64,000 nucleotides of DNA from Halobacteriales archaeon QH_7_65_31 (GCA_003021785.1 PXQU01000013.1:186001-250000); one strand, 5' to 3'; counted from the stretch's first letter, positions 1 through 8,715 are shown. The notes: generated by a model not told the origin, from the letters alone. Program-made: numbers and translations.

Positions 1-920
1 GGCGAATCGAACTCGAGGTCCTCGCCACGGTCGACCGCGGCGACACGATCTCCGAACTCGCGACGAAGCTCGACCACAGCGAGAGCTACCTCTCTCGTGC
101 TGTCGCCGACCTCGTGGAAAAAGGGCTCATCTACACGGAACGCGACGGCCGGCGAAAACGAGTCGTCCCGTCTGATGCTCTCGCCGTCGAACTCTATCAG
201 GACCTCGTCCGCCAGCACTCCCACATCGAGTTCCCCGAGCTACTGACCGGCAAGGCACTCGAGGTACTCTACTATCTTGACCAGCCGCGAACCGTCGCCG
301 AGATTGCCGACCGGAGCGACAACTACCGCAATACGATTAACCGTGTCCTCAAGCGATTCCGCAACCGTGGACTCGTCGGGACGGACGACGGCCGCTACGA
401 GTTCAACGCCGACTTCGACCGCCTCCACGAGTTCGCCCGTGAACTCGCACACCATCTACATCGCCACCGTCTCGAAGCCGTTGCCCCGAAGGGCACGATT
501 CTCTGGGAGGACTACGACGAATTCCTCGCCCAGGCCGAGACGGAGATCGACGCAAACGAGTTCCATGAAACTGGACTCGCTCAATTCGCGGCCTTCGACC
601 TCCAGTTCCTCCTCACTGACCACCGCTACTACCGCTACTCCGAGGATCTTGACGAGGTCTCGCCGGCGGAACTCTGCTGTCACACGCTGTTAATCGACGA
701 CGGCAGCCGCCACCGTTCGTACTGTCTCCTCCTGCTCAGCCACGTCGACGTCGACGAGGAGGACCTCCGAGCGCAGGCGGCGACGTATGGACTCGAAGAC
801 GAAATCGACGCCTTGCTCCGCTACCTCGAGACGCACGGCGAGATCGGCGACGACCGGCTCCCAGAGTGGGACGAGTTTCAAGAGTTGGCAGCCGGCTACG
901 AAGTGCCACTCCCATCATGA
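1..920 (+). CDS. Two-winged-helix regulatory protein, 5' end outside the window
   Basis: The frame is open from position 3, so the real start lies left of the window and the GTG at 114 is internal. About 305 codons are visible. Two helix-turn-helix units can be read: one near the visible start (ELATKLDHSESYLSRAV, followed by a wing with RDGRRKRVV) and one about 90 residues later (VAEIADRSDNYRNTINRVL, followed by RNRGLVGTDDGRYEF). The C-terminal 170 residues are acidic with no motif I recognise. The stop overlaps the next start (ATGA at 917-920), so the two are translationally coupled. A DNA-binding partner fused to a downstream nucleotidyltransferase gene is the arrangement of AbiE-type modules, but the family assignment is an inference. 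Confidence 0.8.
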   Translation, partial: RIELEVLATVDRGDTISELATKLDHSESYLSRAVADLVEKGLIYTERDGRRKRVVPSDALAVELYQDLVRQHSHIEFPELLTGKALEVLYYLDQPRTVAEIADRSDNYRNTINRVLKRFRNRGLVGTDDGRYEFNADFDRLHEFARELAHHLHRHRLEAVAPKGTILWEDYDEFLAQAETEIDANEFHETGLAQFAAFDLQFLLTDHRYYRYSEDLDEVSPAELCCHTLLIDDGSRHRSYCLLLLSHVDVDEEDLRAQAATYGLEDEIDALLRYLETHGEIGDDRLPEWDEFQELAAGYEVPLPS

Positions 921-1720
921 GACCAACATTCGGACGTGAGTACATCGAGAACGAATTCCAGCGAATCGGAGACGGGCTTTCTGAACCGCTCACCGTCTAC
1001 CTGATCGGTGGTGGGGCGATGTCGCTGCGCGACCTCAAGGGGGCGACGAAAGATATCGACCTGGTCGTCCCAGATGGCGACGCGTACGGCCAGCTGTGGG
1101 CCGTCCTGATGGACCTCGGGTATGCGGAGGTTCAATCACTGGATCCAGATTACCGGGCGCTAGGGGCGACGAGCTGCGTCGAGAACGACGATGGGTGTCG
1201 CCTCGATATCTTCAACCAGCAGATCGCGAACAAGCTCGTGCTCACCGACGGTATGCAAGAGCGCAGCGAGCCGTTCCTCGATACGGATCGACTGACGGTC
1301 CGGCTGGTCAGTAACGAGGATATCTTTCTGTTCAAGACAATCGCAGGCCGCGACGACGACATCGAGGACATGAATATGCTCGTGCAGGCCGGATCCGATT
1401 ACGACGTCGTCCGAGAAGAACTCGAAGCCCGGATCGACCGCCTAGGGGACGACCAGTTCGCCACGTTCGCGAACAAAGCATTGGTTGAACTCGGGGAACG
1501 GTACGGGGTGACCACGCCGATCGAGAACCGCGTTCAGGAGCTGACGAAAAGGTACTACCGGGGGCTCGAAGTCCTCCAAGCACTTGACGAGCCGATGGCC
1601 GTTGACGAACTGGCTGCGGAACTGGAGCTGGATGACGAAGAGGTTCGGGAGCAGATGGCGTATCTCTCAACGTTCGACCGGGTCCATCGGGATGGCGACA
1701 CAGTCCGTCCTGTGGAGTAG
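917..1720 (+). CDS. DUF6036-like nucleotidyltransferase with C-terminal winged helix
   Basis: The protein has 267 residues counted from the ATG at 917, which overlaps the upstream stop; a longer frame starting at 866 would run back into the upstream gene and is not preferred. Residues about 26-50 hold the nucleotidyltransferase core GGGAMSLRDLKGATKDIDLVV in shortened form: GG, the S-x-K turn, and the DID metal-binding pair. A third acidic residue follows in RLDIFNQQ (about residue 94). The C-terminal 60 residues (LDEPMAVDELAAELELDDEEV) look like a small winged helix. Such minimal nucleotidyltransferases act as toxins in AbiEii/MenT-like modules. The coupling to a wHTH gene supports that idea, but toxicity is not shown by sequence. 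Confidence 0.8.
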   Translation: MRPTFGREYIENEFQRIGDGLSEPLTVYLIGGGAMSLRDLKGATKDIDLVVPDGDAYGQLWAVLMDLGYAEVQSLDPDYRALGATSCVENDDGCRLDIFNQQIANKLVLTDGMQERSEPFLDTDRLTVRLVSNEDIFLFKTIAGRDDDIEDMNMLVQAGSDYDVVREELEARIDRLGDDQFATFANKALVELGERYGVTTPIENRVQELTKRYYRGLEVLQALDEPMAVDELAAELELDDEEVREQMAYLSTFDRVHRDGDTVRPVE

Positions 1721-1741
1721 CTCAATCGCTGCCCTACGGGG

Positions 1742-1920
1742 AGGCGGCCGTCTGGTCGGGGGACACGGCCCCGTTTGATCTCGTGATCGACGCGACGCAG
1801 ATGCTTGCAGCCACCTTCGGGTGAGCGCTGCTGCCAGTCGGGACAGGTACATGACTCGTCGATGACCCTGACTTCGCACCGACTTCCGGACACGAACTGA
1901 ACCTCGTCGCGACCGGCTTC
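1742..1920 (-). pseudogene. SWIM zinc-finger protein remnant
   Basis: On the minus strand the frame reads EVRVIDESCTCPDWQQR, then EGGCKHLRRVDHEIKRGRV. This is a textbook SWIM signature (C-x-C, then C-x-H) of the kind found in small haloarchaeal SWIM proteins. There is no start codon at a sensible distance upstream, because the neighbouring fumC gene begins at 1957 on the other strand. Downstream the frame runs without homology into the 3' end of the nucleotidyltransferase gene. I read it as a truncated gene copy of about 60 codons. It could still be expressed from a non-ATG start, but nothing supports that. Confidence 0.55.
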
Positions 1921-1956
1921 CGATGGCTTTTCTTCTCGACCGCGCGATCTCGGCGT

Positions 1957-3363
1957 ATGAGCGACGACTACCGAACCGAAGCGGACAGTCTCGGAGAGAT
2001 GCAGGTCCCGGCCGACGCCTACTGGGGGGCACAGACCCAGCGCGCCGTCGAGAACTTCCCCATCTCGGGGATCACCTTCTCGCGGCGGTTCATCCGCGCG
2101 CTCGGTATCGTCAAGAAAGCGGCTGCACTCGCGAACAACGACCTCGGTCTCGTGGACGACGAGAAGGCCGACGCCATCGTCGCGGCCGCGGACGAGGTCA
2201 TCGCCGGCGACCACGACGGGGAGTTTCCCGTCGACGTGTTCCAGACTGGCTCCGGAACATCCTCGAACATGAACGCCAACGAGGTCATCGCGAACCGGGC
2301 GGCCGAGATACTCGGCGAGGGGATCGGCGACCGCATCGTCCACCCGAACGATCACGTCAACTACGGTCAGTCGAGCAACGACGTGATTCCGACGGCGATG
2401 CACGTCGCCGCCCTCGAAGCCGCCGACAAGGACGTGCTCCCGGCGCTCGAAACGCTCGCCGCAGAGCTCGCCGCGAAGGAGAGCGAGTTCGACGATGTCG
2501 TCAAGACGGGCCGTACCCATCTTCAGGACGCCACGCCGGTCCGGCTCGGTCAGGAGTTCGGCGGCTACCGGACCCAGATCGAGAAGGGAATCGCACGCGT
2601 GGAATCGACCCGCGACCATCTCGCCGAGCTCGCGCTCGGTGGGACCGCCGTGGGGACGGGACTCAACACCCATCCGGAGTTTCCGGAACGAGCCGCCGAG
2701 TACATCGCCGACGAGACCGGACTCCCGTTCCGCGAGACCGACGACCACTTCGAGGCGCAGGCAGCTCACGACGCGATGGCAGAGGCGCACGGCGCGCTCG
2801 CCGTCGTCGCCGGCTCGATGAACAAGATCGCGAACGACCTCCGGCTGCTCGCGTCCGGCCCGCGTAACGGATTCGGCGAACTCGACCAGCCGGAGAACCA
2901 GCCCGGCTCCTCGATCATGCCCGGCAAGATCAACCCCGTCGTCGCCGAGGCGGTCAATCAGGTGCACAAACAGGTCGTCGGTAACGACGCCGCCGTGTCG
3001 GCCGGCGCGGCCGAGGGACAGGTGGACCTGAATCTCTACAAGCCGGTGCTCGCGCACAACTATCTCGAATCGGCGGAGATGCTCGCGAACGCGGCCGAGA
3101 CGTTCGGCGAGCGGTTCGTCGCAAAGCTGGCGGCCGACGAGGACCACATGAGCGAGCGCGTCGAGCAGTCGATGGCGCTCGCGACCGCGCTGAACCCGGC
3201 CATCGGCTACGACAAGGCCTCGAAGGTCGCAAAACAGGCGCTCGCCGAAGACAAGACGATCCGCGAGGTCGTCCTCGACGAGGGGTATCTCACCGAGGCG
3301 GAAGCCGACGACGTGCTCGACCCTGAGGCGATGACCCACCGCGTCATTCTCGGCCAAGACTGA
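1957..3363 (+). CDS. fumC: Fumarate hydratase, class II
   Basis: A 468-residue protein, the normal length for class II fumarase, which interconverts fumarate and malate in the citric acid cycle. It contains GSGTSSNMN near residue 98, HPNDHVNYGQSSND near 128 and the superfamily signature GSSIMPGKINP at about 318-328, which carries the catalytic serine loop. The C-terminal FumC domain (ALNPAIGYDKASKVAK) is complete. It is monocistronic, between the SWIM remnant and gatE, with 45 bases to the next start. The ATG at 1957 follows TCGGCGT and has no Shine-Dalgarno sequence, as usual in haloarchaea. Confidence 0.97.
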   Translation: MSDDYRTEADSLGEMQVPADAYWGAQTQRAVENFPISGITFSRRFIRALGIVKKAAALANNDLGLVDDEKADAIVAAADEVIAGDHDGEFPVDVFQTGSGTSSNMNANEVIANRAAEILGEGIGDRIVHPNDHVNYGQSSNDVIPTAMHVAALEAADKDVLPALETLAAELAAKESEFDDVVKTGRTHLQDATPVRLGQEFGGYRTQIEKGIARVESTRDHLAELALGGTAVGTGLNTHPEFPERAAEYIADETGLPFRETDDHFEAQAAHDAMAEAHGALAVVAGSMNKIANDLRLLASGPRNGFGELDQPENQPGSSIMPGKINPVVAEAVNQVHKQVVGNDAAVSAGAAEGQVDLNLYKPVLAHNYLESAEMLANAAETFGERFVAKLAADEDHMSERVEQSMALATALNPAIGYDKASKVAKQALAEDKTIREVVLDEGYLTEAEADDVLDPEAMTHRVILGQD

Positions 3364-3408
3364 CGCCGACTGGATGGTTTTTTGCCGGGCGCTCCCCCAG
3401 CCTCGGTA

Positions 3409-5271
3409 ATGAGTACACAGGAGTACGACTACGACGAGCTGGGACTCCTCGCCGGGCTGGAGATTCACCAGCAGCTCGACACCGCGACGAAGCTGTTCTG
3501 TAACTGCCCGACACACCGCCGGGAGCCGGTGGAGTCGGCTCGCTCCTTCACGCGGTATCTCCATCCGACACCCTCCGAACTCGGGGAAATAGACGACGCG
3601 GCCCTCGAAGAGTCACGCGTCGACAGAGCGTTCACCTATCTCGGCTACGACTCGACGTGTCTGGTCGAAGCGGACGAGGAGCCGCCGCGCCGGCTCGACG
3701 ACGAGGCGCTGGAGACGACACTCGAGATCGCGAGCCTCCTCGACGCGACGACGGTCGACGGGATGCACGTGATGCGGAAGATCGTCGTCGACGGCTCGAA
3801 CACGTCGGGATTCCAGCGTTCTGCGCTCGTCGCCACGGAAGGAGAGATTCAGACCGACGAGGGACCGGTCGGGATCGAAGACCTACTGCTCGAAGAGGAG
3901 TCCGCGGCTCGTATCGCGGAGACCGACGACAGTGTCACGTTCGGACTCGATCGGCTCGGTATCCCGCTGGTCGAGATCGGGACGAAGCCGGACATCCGTT
4001 CGCCGGCACAGGCGCGTGACGCCGCCGCCCGCATCGGTATGCTGCTCCGCTCGACGGGGAAGGTGAAACGCGGTCTCGGGACGATTCGTCAGGACGTGAA
4101 CGTCTCTATCGCGGACGGGGCACGCGTCGAACTCAAAGGCGTCCAGTCGCTCGACGACATCGAGGCGATCGTCCGCGAGGAAGTGGGCCGACAGGTCACG
4201 CTCCTCGATATCGCGGCCGAGCTCGACGCGCGCGACGCGTCCGTCGCCGAGCCACGGAACGTAACGGACGTGTTCACAGACACCGACTCCGGTGTCATCG
4301 CAGGTGCAGCATCCGTGCAGGCCGTCCGACTCGACGGGTTCGACGGGCTGGTCGGCCGGGAGATCCAGCCCGATCGCCGACTCGGGACCGAGCTGTCCGA
4401 CCACGCGAAACGTCAGGGCGCGGGCGGGATCTTCCACACCGACGAGCTGCCGGCGTACGGCGTCACCGACGAGGAGGTCGATACCCTCCGTGCGGCCGTC
4501 GACGCCGACGACGAGGATGCAGTCGCACTCGTCGCTGCCGACGATGACGTGGCCGCGCGAGCGATCGCCGCTGTCGCCGACCGCGCACGCACGGCGACTG
4601 AGGGCGTCCCCGAGGAGACGCGCGACGCGCTACAGGACGGGACCTCGCGGTATCTCCGCCCGCTCCCGGGCGCCGCGCGGATGTACCCGGAGACGGACGT
4701 TCCGGAGATCCGTCCCGAGCCGGGCGACATCGAGCCGCCGGAGCTGTTGACCGAGCGTGTCGAGCGGTATCAGTCCGACGACGGACTGGGGGAGGCCTTG
4801 GCAGAACAGGTCGCGTTCGGCCAGTTCATGCCGCTGTACGAGCGAGCGGTCCGCGAGGGGGTCGATCCGACGTTCGCTGCGACGACGCTCGAATCCACGC
4901 TGACGGAGCTTCGCCGCGACGACGTGTCCGTCGAGCTGCTTGACGACGCTCAGCTGCTCGCCGTGATGCAGTTAGTCGAGAGCGGCGATCTCGCACAGGA
5001 GGGTGTCAACGAGGTACTGACGACGCTGGCGGACGATCCCGATCTCTCGGCAGAAGCGGCGGTCAAGGCGGCCGGCCTCTCGGGCGTCAGCGAGGACGAG
5101 GTTCGTGAGGCGGTCGTCGAGGTCGTCGAGCGCAACGCCGAGCAGGTCGAAGCGGAGGGGATGGCGGCCTTCTCCGGGCTGATGGGCGAGGCGATGGGCG
5201 CGCTCCGGGGGAAGGCCGACGGCGAAGTCGTCTCCGCCGCCCTGCGCGAGGAGATACAGAAGCGGAGCTAA
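3409..5271 (+). CDS. gatE: Glutamyl-tRNA(Gln) amidotransferase subunit E
   Basis: A 620-residue protein that forms, with GatD, the archaeal enzyme converting Glu-tRNA(Gln) to Gln-tRNA(Gln). The N-terminal kinase half starts DELGLLAGLEIHQQLDT and has the zinc-site pattern LFCNCPTH near residue 35. The GatB/GatE signature LDRLGIPLVEIGT is at about residue 180. An insert of AspRS type follows, and the C-terminal tail of about 150 residues is YqeY-like and ends GLMGEAMGALRGKADGEVV. The ATG at 3409 is chosen over an in-frame upstream start at 3382 because family members begin just before the conserved YDELGLLAG. gatD is not in the window. The stop overlaps that of the convergent trmJ-like gene. 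Confidence 0.96.
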   Translation: MSTQEYDYDELGLLAGLEIHQQLDTATKLFCNCPTHRREPVESARSFTRYLHPTPSELGEIDDAALEESRVDRAFTYLGYDSTCLVEADEEPPRRLDDEALETTLEIASLLDATTVDGMHVMRKIVVDGSNTSGFQRSALVATEGEIQTDEGPVGIEDLLLEEESAARIAETDDSVTFGLDRLGIPLVEIGTKPDIRSPAQARDAAARIGMLLRSTGKVKRGLGTIRQDVNVSIADGARVELKGVQSLDDIEAIVREEVGRQVTLLDIAAELDARDASVAEPRNVTDVFTDTDSGVIAGAASVQAVRLDGFDGLVGREIQPDRRLGTELSDHAKRQGAGGIFHTDELPAYGVTDEEVDTLRAAVDADDEDAVALVAADDDVAARAIAAVADRARTATEGVPEETRDALQDGTSRYLRPLPGAARMYPETDVPEIRPEPGDIEPPELLTERVERYQSDDGLGEALAEQVAFGQFMPLYERAVREGVDPTFAATTLESTLTELRRDDVSVELLDDAQLLAVMQLVESGDLAQEGVNEVLTTLADDPDLSAEAAVKAAGLSGVSEDEVREAVVEVVERNAEQVEAEGMAAFSGLMGEAMGALRGKADGEVVSAALREEIQKRS

Positions 5272-6002
5272 CGCTCCTCTGTGTCCGTGGCCGGCGGGAC
5301 GGCGTACTCGCCGGCTCGCCGGAGGATCCCGCGGAGCGTGCGCGCCTCCCGCGGCGTCGGATGCGCGCGTCCGACCACGCGTCGGAACAGCCGTCCCGCC
5401 TTCTCTCGTTTTCCGTCGGGATGGTTGATAGCCTCCAACAGTGCACCGAACTGCTCGTTCAGCCCCGCTATTTCGGACTCGTCGGCCCGCTCGATTGCGT
5501 CGGGATGCTGATACGAGTCGACGGTCAGCTCCCGGAGTTCATACAGGACGACCGTGGCGGCCTGTCCGAGGTTGAGAACCGGATACTCGTCGCTGGCGGG
5601 GATCGAGACCACCTCGTCCATCACGGCGAGCTCGTCGTTCAGGAGCCCGACGCGCTCGCGACCGAACACGATGCAGGTGTCCGTCTTCACGTCTCGAAGC
5701 GAGTCTCGAAGCTCCGCCGGCGTCCGGTACGGATACCGGACGTGACTGCGAGCGTCCTCGTTGGTGACGGCCGTCGTCCCGACGGTGTGGAACCGCTCGG
5801 TGAGCGTTTCGAGGGTCGTCTCCGTCGCGTTCGGCAACACGTCTTCGCGCGCGTGACCGGCGAAGCCGTAGGCGTCCCCCTCGGGGTCGAGCTCGGGCGG
5901 ATCGACGAGATACAGCTCCGACAGTCCGAAGTTCTTCATCGCACGGGCGATGGTTCCGACGTTCCCGGGGGTCTTCGCGCCGACGACTGCGACGGCGATC
6001 AT
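5268..6002 (-). CDS. trmJ: TrmJ-type SPOUT RNA 2'-O-methyltransferase
   Basis: A 244-residue member of the TrmH/SpoU group with the three SPOUT motifs: PGNVGTIARAMKNFG near residue 12, IVFGRERVGL near 111 and LNLGQAATVVLYEL near 142. The length and the C-terminal extension fit archaeal TrmJ, which methylates the ribose of the cytidine at position 32 of tRNA. The last 70 residues, rich in Arg and Ala, are the usual dimerising helical tail. The start overlaps the stop of the upstream zinc-motif gene by the ATGA arrangement, so the two form one minus-strand operon. The substrate is inferred from the family. Confidence 0.88.
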   Translation of the reverse strand: MIAVAVVGAKTPGNVGTIARAMKNFGLSELYLVDPPELDPEGDAYGFAGHAREDVLPNATETTLETLTERFHTVGTTAVTNEDARSHVRYPYRTPAELRDSLRDVKTDTCIVFGRERVGLLNDELAVMDEVVSIPASDEYPVLNLGQAATVVLYELRELTVDSYQHPDAIERADESEIAGLNEQFGALLEAINHPDGKREKAGRLFRRVVGRAHPTPREARTLRGILRRAGEYAVPPATDTEER

Positions 6003-6586
6003 CCGTCCAGATCACCGAGCCCGGGGTCGTCGATCTCGATCCCGTCGTCGCTGTCGTCGTCGCCGAAGTTCAACTCCGAGAGATCGACGTCCAGTGCGTC
6101 GAGCTCCTCGTCGTCCATCCGTTCGAGCTCCTCCTCCAGCGTCGGCATGTCACCCTGCTGTGGCTTCGGAACCGCCTCGGGTTCGGTGTTGACGTACTCC
6201 ATCCCGCCGTAGTCTTCCGGCGCGCGGTTCCCGTCGTCGAACCACTCGTAGAACGCGTCCTCGAACTCGGTCGGTCGATCCGCGAGCTCCCGCCCGCCCG
6301 CCTCGCGGAACCAGTAGAGGAACTCGGGTTCGTGGTCGGCACACAGCAACACCTCGTGGAGCGGTTCGCCGTAGATGACGCGGGCGACGTTACACTGCTG
6401 GACGTTTGCCCGGCCGTGTTCGAGCCAGCAGGCGTCACACGGCTGCCCGGCTGCGACGGAGAGCCGGATGATACGCGTCCGTGTCTCGTTGCTCATCTTG
6501 CGGAGCGGGCGCATCGCGCCGTGCTCGTCGAACACCTCGTCCTCGTCGAACCGCCAGCCGCGCAGCGCGATCGAGACCTTGCTCAT
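5999..6586 (-). CDS. Conserved haloarchaeal protein with Cys pairs, upstream of trmJ
   Basis: A 195-residue protein starting MSKVSIALRGWRFDEDEVF. I use the ATG at 6586 rather than the extended frame from 6649, because the N-terminus is then the conserved one. CDACWLEHG near residue 52, a cysteine near 66 and CADHEPEFLYWF near 82 are the plausible metal-binding residues. The last 60 residues are extremely acidic (EEELERMDDEELDALDVDL) and probably disordered. It overlaps trmJ by four bases. I recognise it only as a conserved haloarchaeal neighbour of trmJ. No function can be assigned; a zinc-dependent RNA-related role is a guess from context. Confidence 0.8.
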   Translation of the reverse strand: MSKVSIALRGWRFDEDEVFDEHGAMRPLRKMSNETRTRIIRLSVAAGQPCDACWLEHGRANVQQCNVARVIYGEPLHEVLLCADHEPEFLYWFREAGGRELADRPTEFEDAFYEWFDDGNRAPEDYGGMEYVNTEPEAVPKPQQGDMPTLEEELERMDDEELDALDVDLSELNFGDDDSDDGIEIDDPGLGDLDG

Positions 6587-6779
6587 ACACAACGGTCGAG
6601 ACGCGAGGGCAAAAACAGCGCGAAGCTTCATATACGGAGCCGAGTCCATGCCTGCTGTGACGTAGCTGTCGCTCCGGCGGTCACGATGACCGCGTGGAAC
6701 AGCCGCCGGAGGGTCGTATCGGTTCCACCTGTTTGCCCGACTTCCTGAGGTTTATCGCCCGTCCGCTCCAGCTTCGAGT

Positions 6780-7907
6780 ATGCGAACAGTGGACGCGGCA
6801 GGGCTACAGATCGGTGACGACCAACCGACCCGCATCATGGGGGTGCTCAACGTCTCGAAGGAGTCGCCGTACGACCCGAGCGTGTTCGACGACCCGGGCG
6901 AAGCCGCGACCTACGTCGACGAGCAGCTCATCGACGAGGGGGCCGATATCGTCGATATCGGTCTCGAATCCGCGAACAAGCGGTTCGAAGTGCTCGACGC
7001 GGAGGGGGAGCTCGACCGGCTCGACACCGCGCTCGAAACGCTCGATTCCGTCTCCGGTGACGCCGTCTTCTCCATCGAGACGCGCTATCACGAGGTGGCC
7101 GAAGCCGCGCTCGACGGCGGCTTCGACATGGTGAACGACATCTGTGGCTTCGCCGATCCGAAGATGCCGGAGGTGTGTCGCGAGTACGACGTCGCCGTCG
7201 GCAAGATGGCGTCACCGCCGGATCTCGAACGACCCGGCGCGATCGAGGACGTAGACGACATCTACGACGCGCTCACACGAAACGGGCTGACGGACAAGAC
7301 GATCGTCGATCCGGCCTTCGGCGGCTGGTCGGAGGCGAAGACGGTCGAAGACGACCGCGAGACGTTCGAGCGACTGCGCGAGTTCCGCGGCTACGGTCTC
7401 CCGATACTCGTCTCGATCAACCGGAAGAACTTCCTTCGTAGTCTCGCCGGCCGCGACACCGACGGGGCGTTGCCGGTATCGCTCGCAGCGACGGCGATGG
7501 CGATCGAACGCGGTGCACACGTCGTCCGAACCCACGACGTAGCTGAGACCGTTGACGCCGCTCGCATCGGTGACCGGTTCACGCCTGACCGCACTCGCGA
7601 CGAGACTGTCGGCGTCGAGGAGCTGGACGTGCAGACGCCCGGCGACGCGAGTCGTCACCTCGACCGCATCGACGCCGACGGCGACCCCGAAACGGCCGTC
7701 ACGCGCGTCTTCGAGTTCACGGATCTCGACGCCGCCGAGCGCGACGCGCTCGCGTCACTGGAGACGACAGTTCCCGGGATCGAGATCGCCCGCGGCGAGA
7801 CCGGCGTGCTCGTCTTCGGAACCGCCGCCGCGCTTCGGGCCGCGAGCCGCGAGGCCGACGGTCGTCTCAGCACTCGGCTGAACGCCGTACACGGGGGGTC
7901 CGAGTGA
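6780..7907 (+). CDS. folP: Dihydropteroate synthase with C-terminal extension
   Basis: A 375-residue protein. Residues 1-265 are a DHPS barrel that joins p-aminobenzoate to the pterin pyrophosphate: GVLNVSKESPYD near residue 20 (the pterin/diphosphate loop), VDIGLES near 57, NDICGFAD near 120 and SINRKNFL near 213 with the Lys/Asn pair. About 110 residues follow (VGVEELDVQTPGDASRHL onward) that are not part of ordinary DHPS. They are acidic and have no motif I know. The neighbour downstream is mptE, which supplies the pterin pyrophosphate, so the two are functionally consecutive steps. The ATG at 6780 directly precedes the conserved N-terminus. Confidence 0.9.
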   Translation: MRTVDAAGLQIGDDQPTRIMGVLNVSKESPYDPSVFDDPGEAATYVDEQLIDEGADIVDIGLESANKRFEVLDAEGELDRLDTALETLDSVSGDAVFSIETRYHEVAEAALDGGFDMVNDICGFADPKMPEVCREYDVAVGKMASPPDLERPGAIEDVDDIYDALTRNGLTDKTIVDPAFGGWSEAKTVEDDRETFERLREFRGYGLPILVSINRKNFLRSLAGRDTDGALPVSLAATAMAIERGAHVVRTHDVAETVDAARIGDRFTPDRTRDETVGVEELDVQTPGDASRHLDRIDADGDPETAVTRVFEFTDLDAAERDALASLETTVPGIEIARGETGVLVFGTAAALRAASREADGRLSTRLNAVHGGSE

Positions 7908-7935
7908 GCACCCTCGGTGAGCCGCCAAGAGAAAG

Positions 7936-7941
7936 CTTATA
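7936..7941 (+). promoter_or_regulatory. TATA-like element before mptE
   Basis: CTTATA within AAAGCTTATACC. It lies about 95 bases before the mptE start. With the usual 25-base spacing the transcript would begin near 7965, giving an unusually long leader of about 65 bases that is mostly occupied by the hairpin at 7971-8012. Confidence 0.4.
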
Positions 7942-7970
7942 CCAACCCCGTGAGTATCGCCGGATGGCAG

Positions 7971-8012
7971 CCCAGGGGTCACGCCGGGTAGGGGTACCTT
8001 GTGACCACTGGG
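7971..8012 (+). ncRNA. Long hairpin in the mptE leader
   Basis: CCCAGGGGTCAC at 7971-7982 faces GTGACCACTGGG at 8001-8012, an inverted repeat of 12 positions with one mismatch around an 18-base loop that contains GGGTAGGGG and GGTACC. It sits between the inferred transcription start and the mptE ATG at 8032, so it would be a structured 5' leader. It lacks the ACA box of H/ACA guides and does not match a tRNA. A leader regulatory element is the simplest reading, but an operator for a DNA-binding protein is also possible. Confidence 0.45.
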
Positions 8013-8031
8013 CCAGCGGTCCGTTCTTTGG

Positions 8032-8715
8032 ATGATGCGCTACGACACCTGGCGACCGGTCTACGAGTCGATTCTCGATAGCCTCGGCTACGAGGCCGAC
8101 GGCGACGAGCGCGCACGCGACGAACTCGCCGTACGCTGTGAGCCGTTCGATCACCGGACGCTGGCACACGTTCGCGGTGCGACCGTCGCGATCTGTGGCG
8201 GAGCAGACTCGCTCGGCGACGAACTCGCCGTCGCCCGCCGGGCAGACGTGGTCGTCGCTGCCAGCGTCGCCGCCGACACCCTCCGTGAAGCACGCGTCGG
8301 TGTCGATCTCATGGTGACCGATCTGGACAAGAACCCCGACACCGCGCGATATCTCACCCGCGAGAGCGTCCCCGTGGCGGCCCACGCTCACGGCGATAAC
8401 ATCGATCTCGTTCGGCGTGAGCTACCGGGATTCGACGATGCGTTCGTCCTGCCGACGGTCCAGTGTGCACCGACCGGTCCGACCGAGAACTTCGGCGGGT
8501 TCACCGACGGTGACCGCGCCGCGTTCATCGCCGACGCGTTCGGCGCGGAGGAGCTTCGCTTTGCCGGATGGGAGTTCGATGATCCGACGGTCTCGCCCGA
8601 GAAGCGGCAGAAGCTGGACTGGGCAGCGCGACTGCTCTACTGGCTCGAACAGCGTCGCGACGAGCAGTTCGACGTGCTCGACGGTCGTCGCGCCGACGTG
8701 ACGCTTCCATCGTGA
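8032..8715 (+). CDS. mptE: 6-hydroxymethyl-7,8-dihydropterin pyrophosphokinase
   Basis: A 227-residue DUF115-type protein, the archaeal replacement for FolK, which activates hydroxymethyl-dihydropterin for folate or methanopterin synthesis. Family motifs visible are ICGGADSLGDEL near residue 56, MVTDLDKNP near 95 with the metal-binding DLD, and VAAHAHGDNIDL near 118. Two adjacent ATG codons (8032 and 8035) are possible; the first is used. It follows folP at 124 bases on the same strand but has its own likely promoter and a structured leader. The ending RADVTLPS is clean and the stop is 26 bases from the convergent ligase gene. Confidence 0.92.
   Translation: MMRYDTWRPVYESILDSLGYEADGDERARDELAVRCEPFDHRTLAHVRGATVAICGGADSLGDELAVARRADVVVAASVAADTLREARVGVDLMVTDLDKNPDTARYLTRESVPVAAHAHGDNIDLVRRELPGFDDAFVLPTVQCAPTGPTENFGGFTDGDRAAFIADAFGAEELRFAGWEFDDPTVSPEKRQKLDWAARLLYWLEQRRDEQFDVLDGRRADVTLPS

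Noticed and set aside
1555-3564. 669-codon minus-strand frame opposite fumC
   Set aside because: It is a shadow of the fumC codon pattern (GC-rich third positions). Only its short SWIM part, outside fumC, has real protein character.
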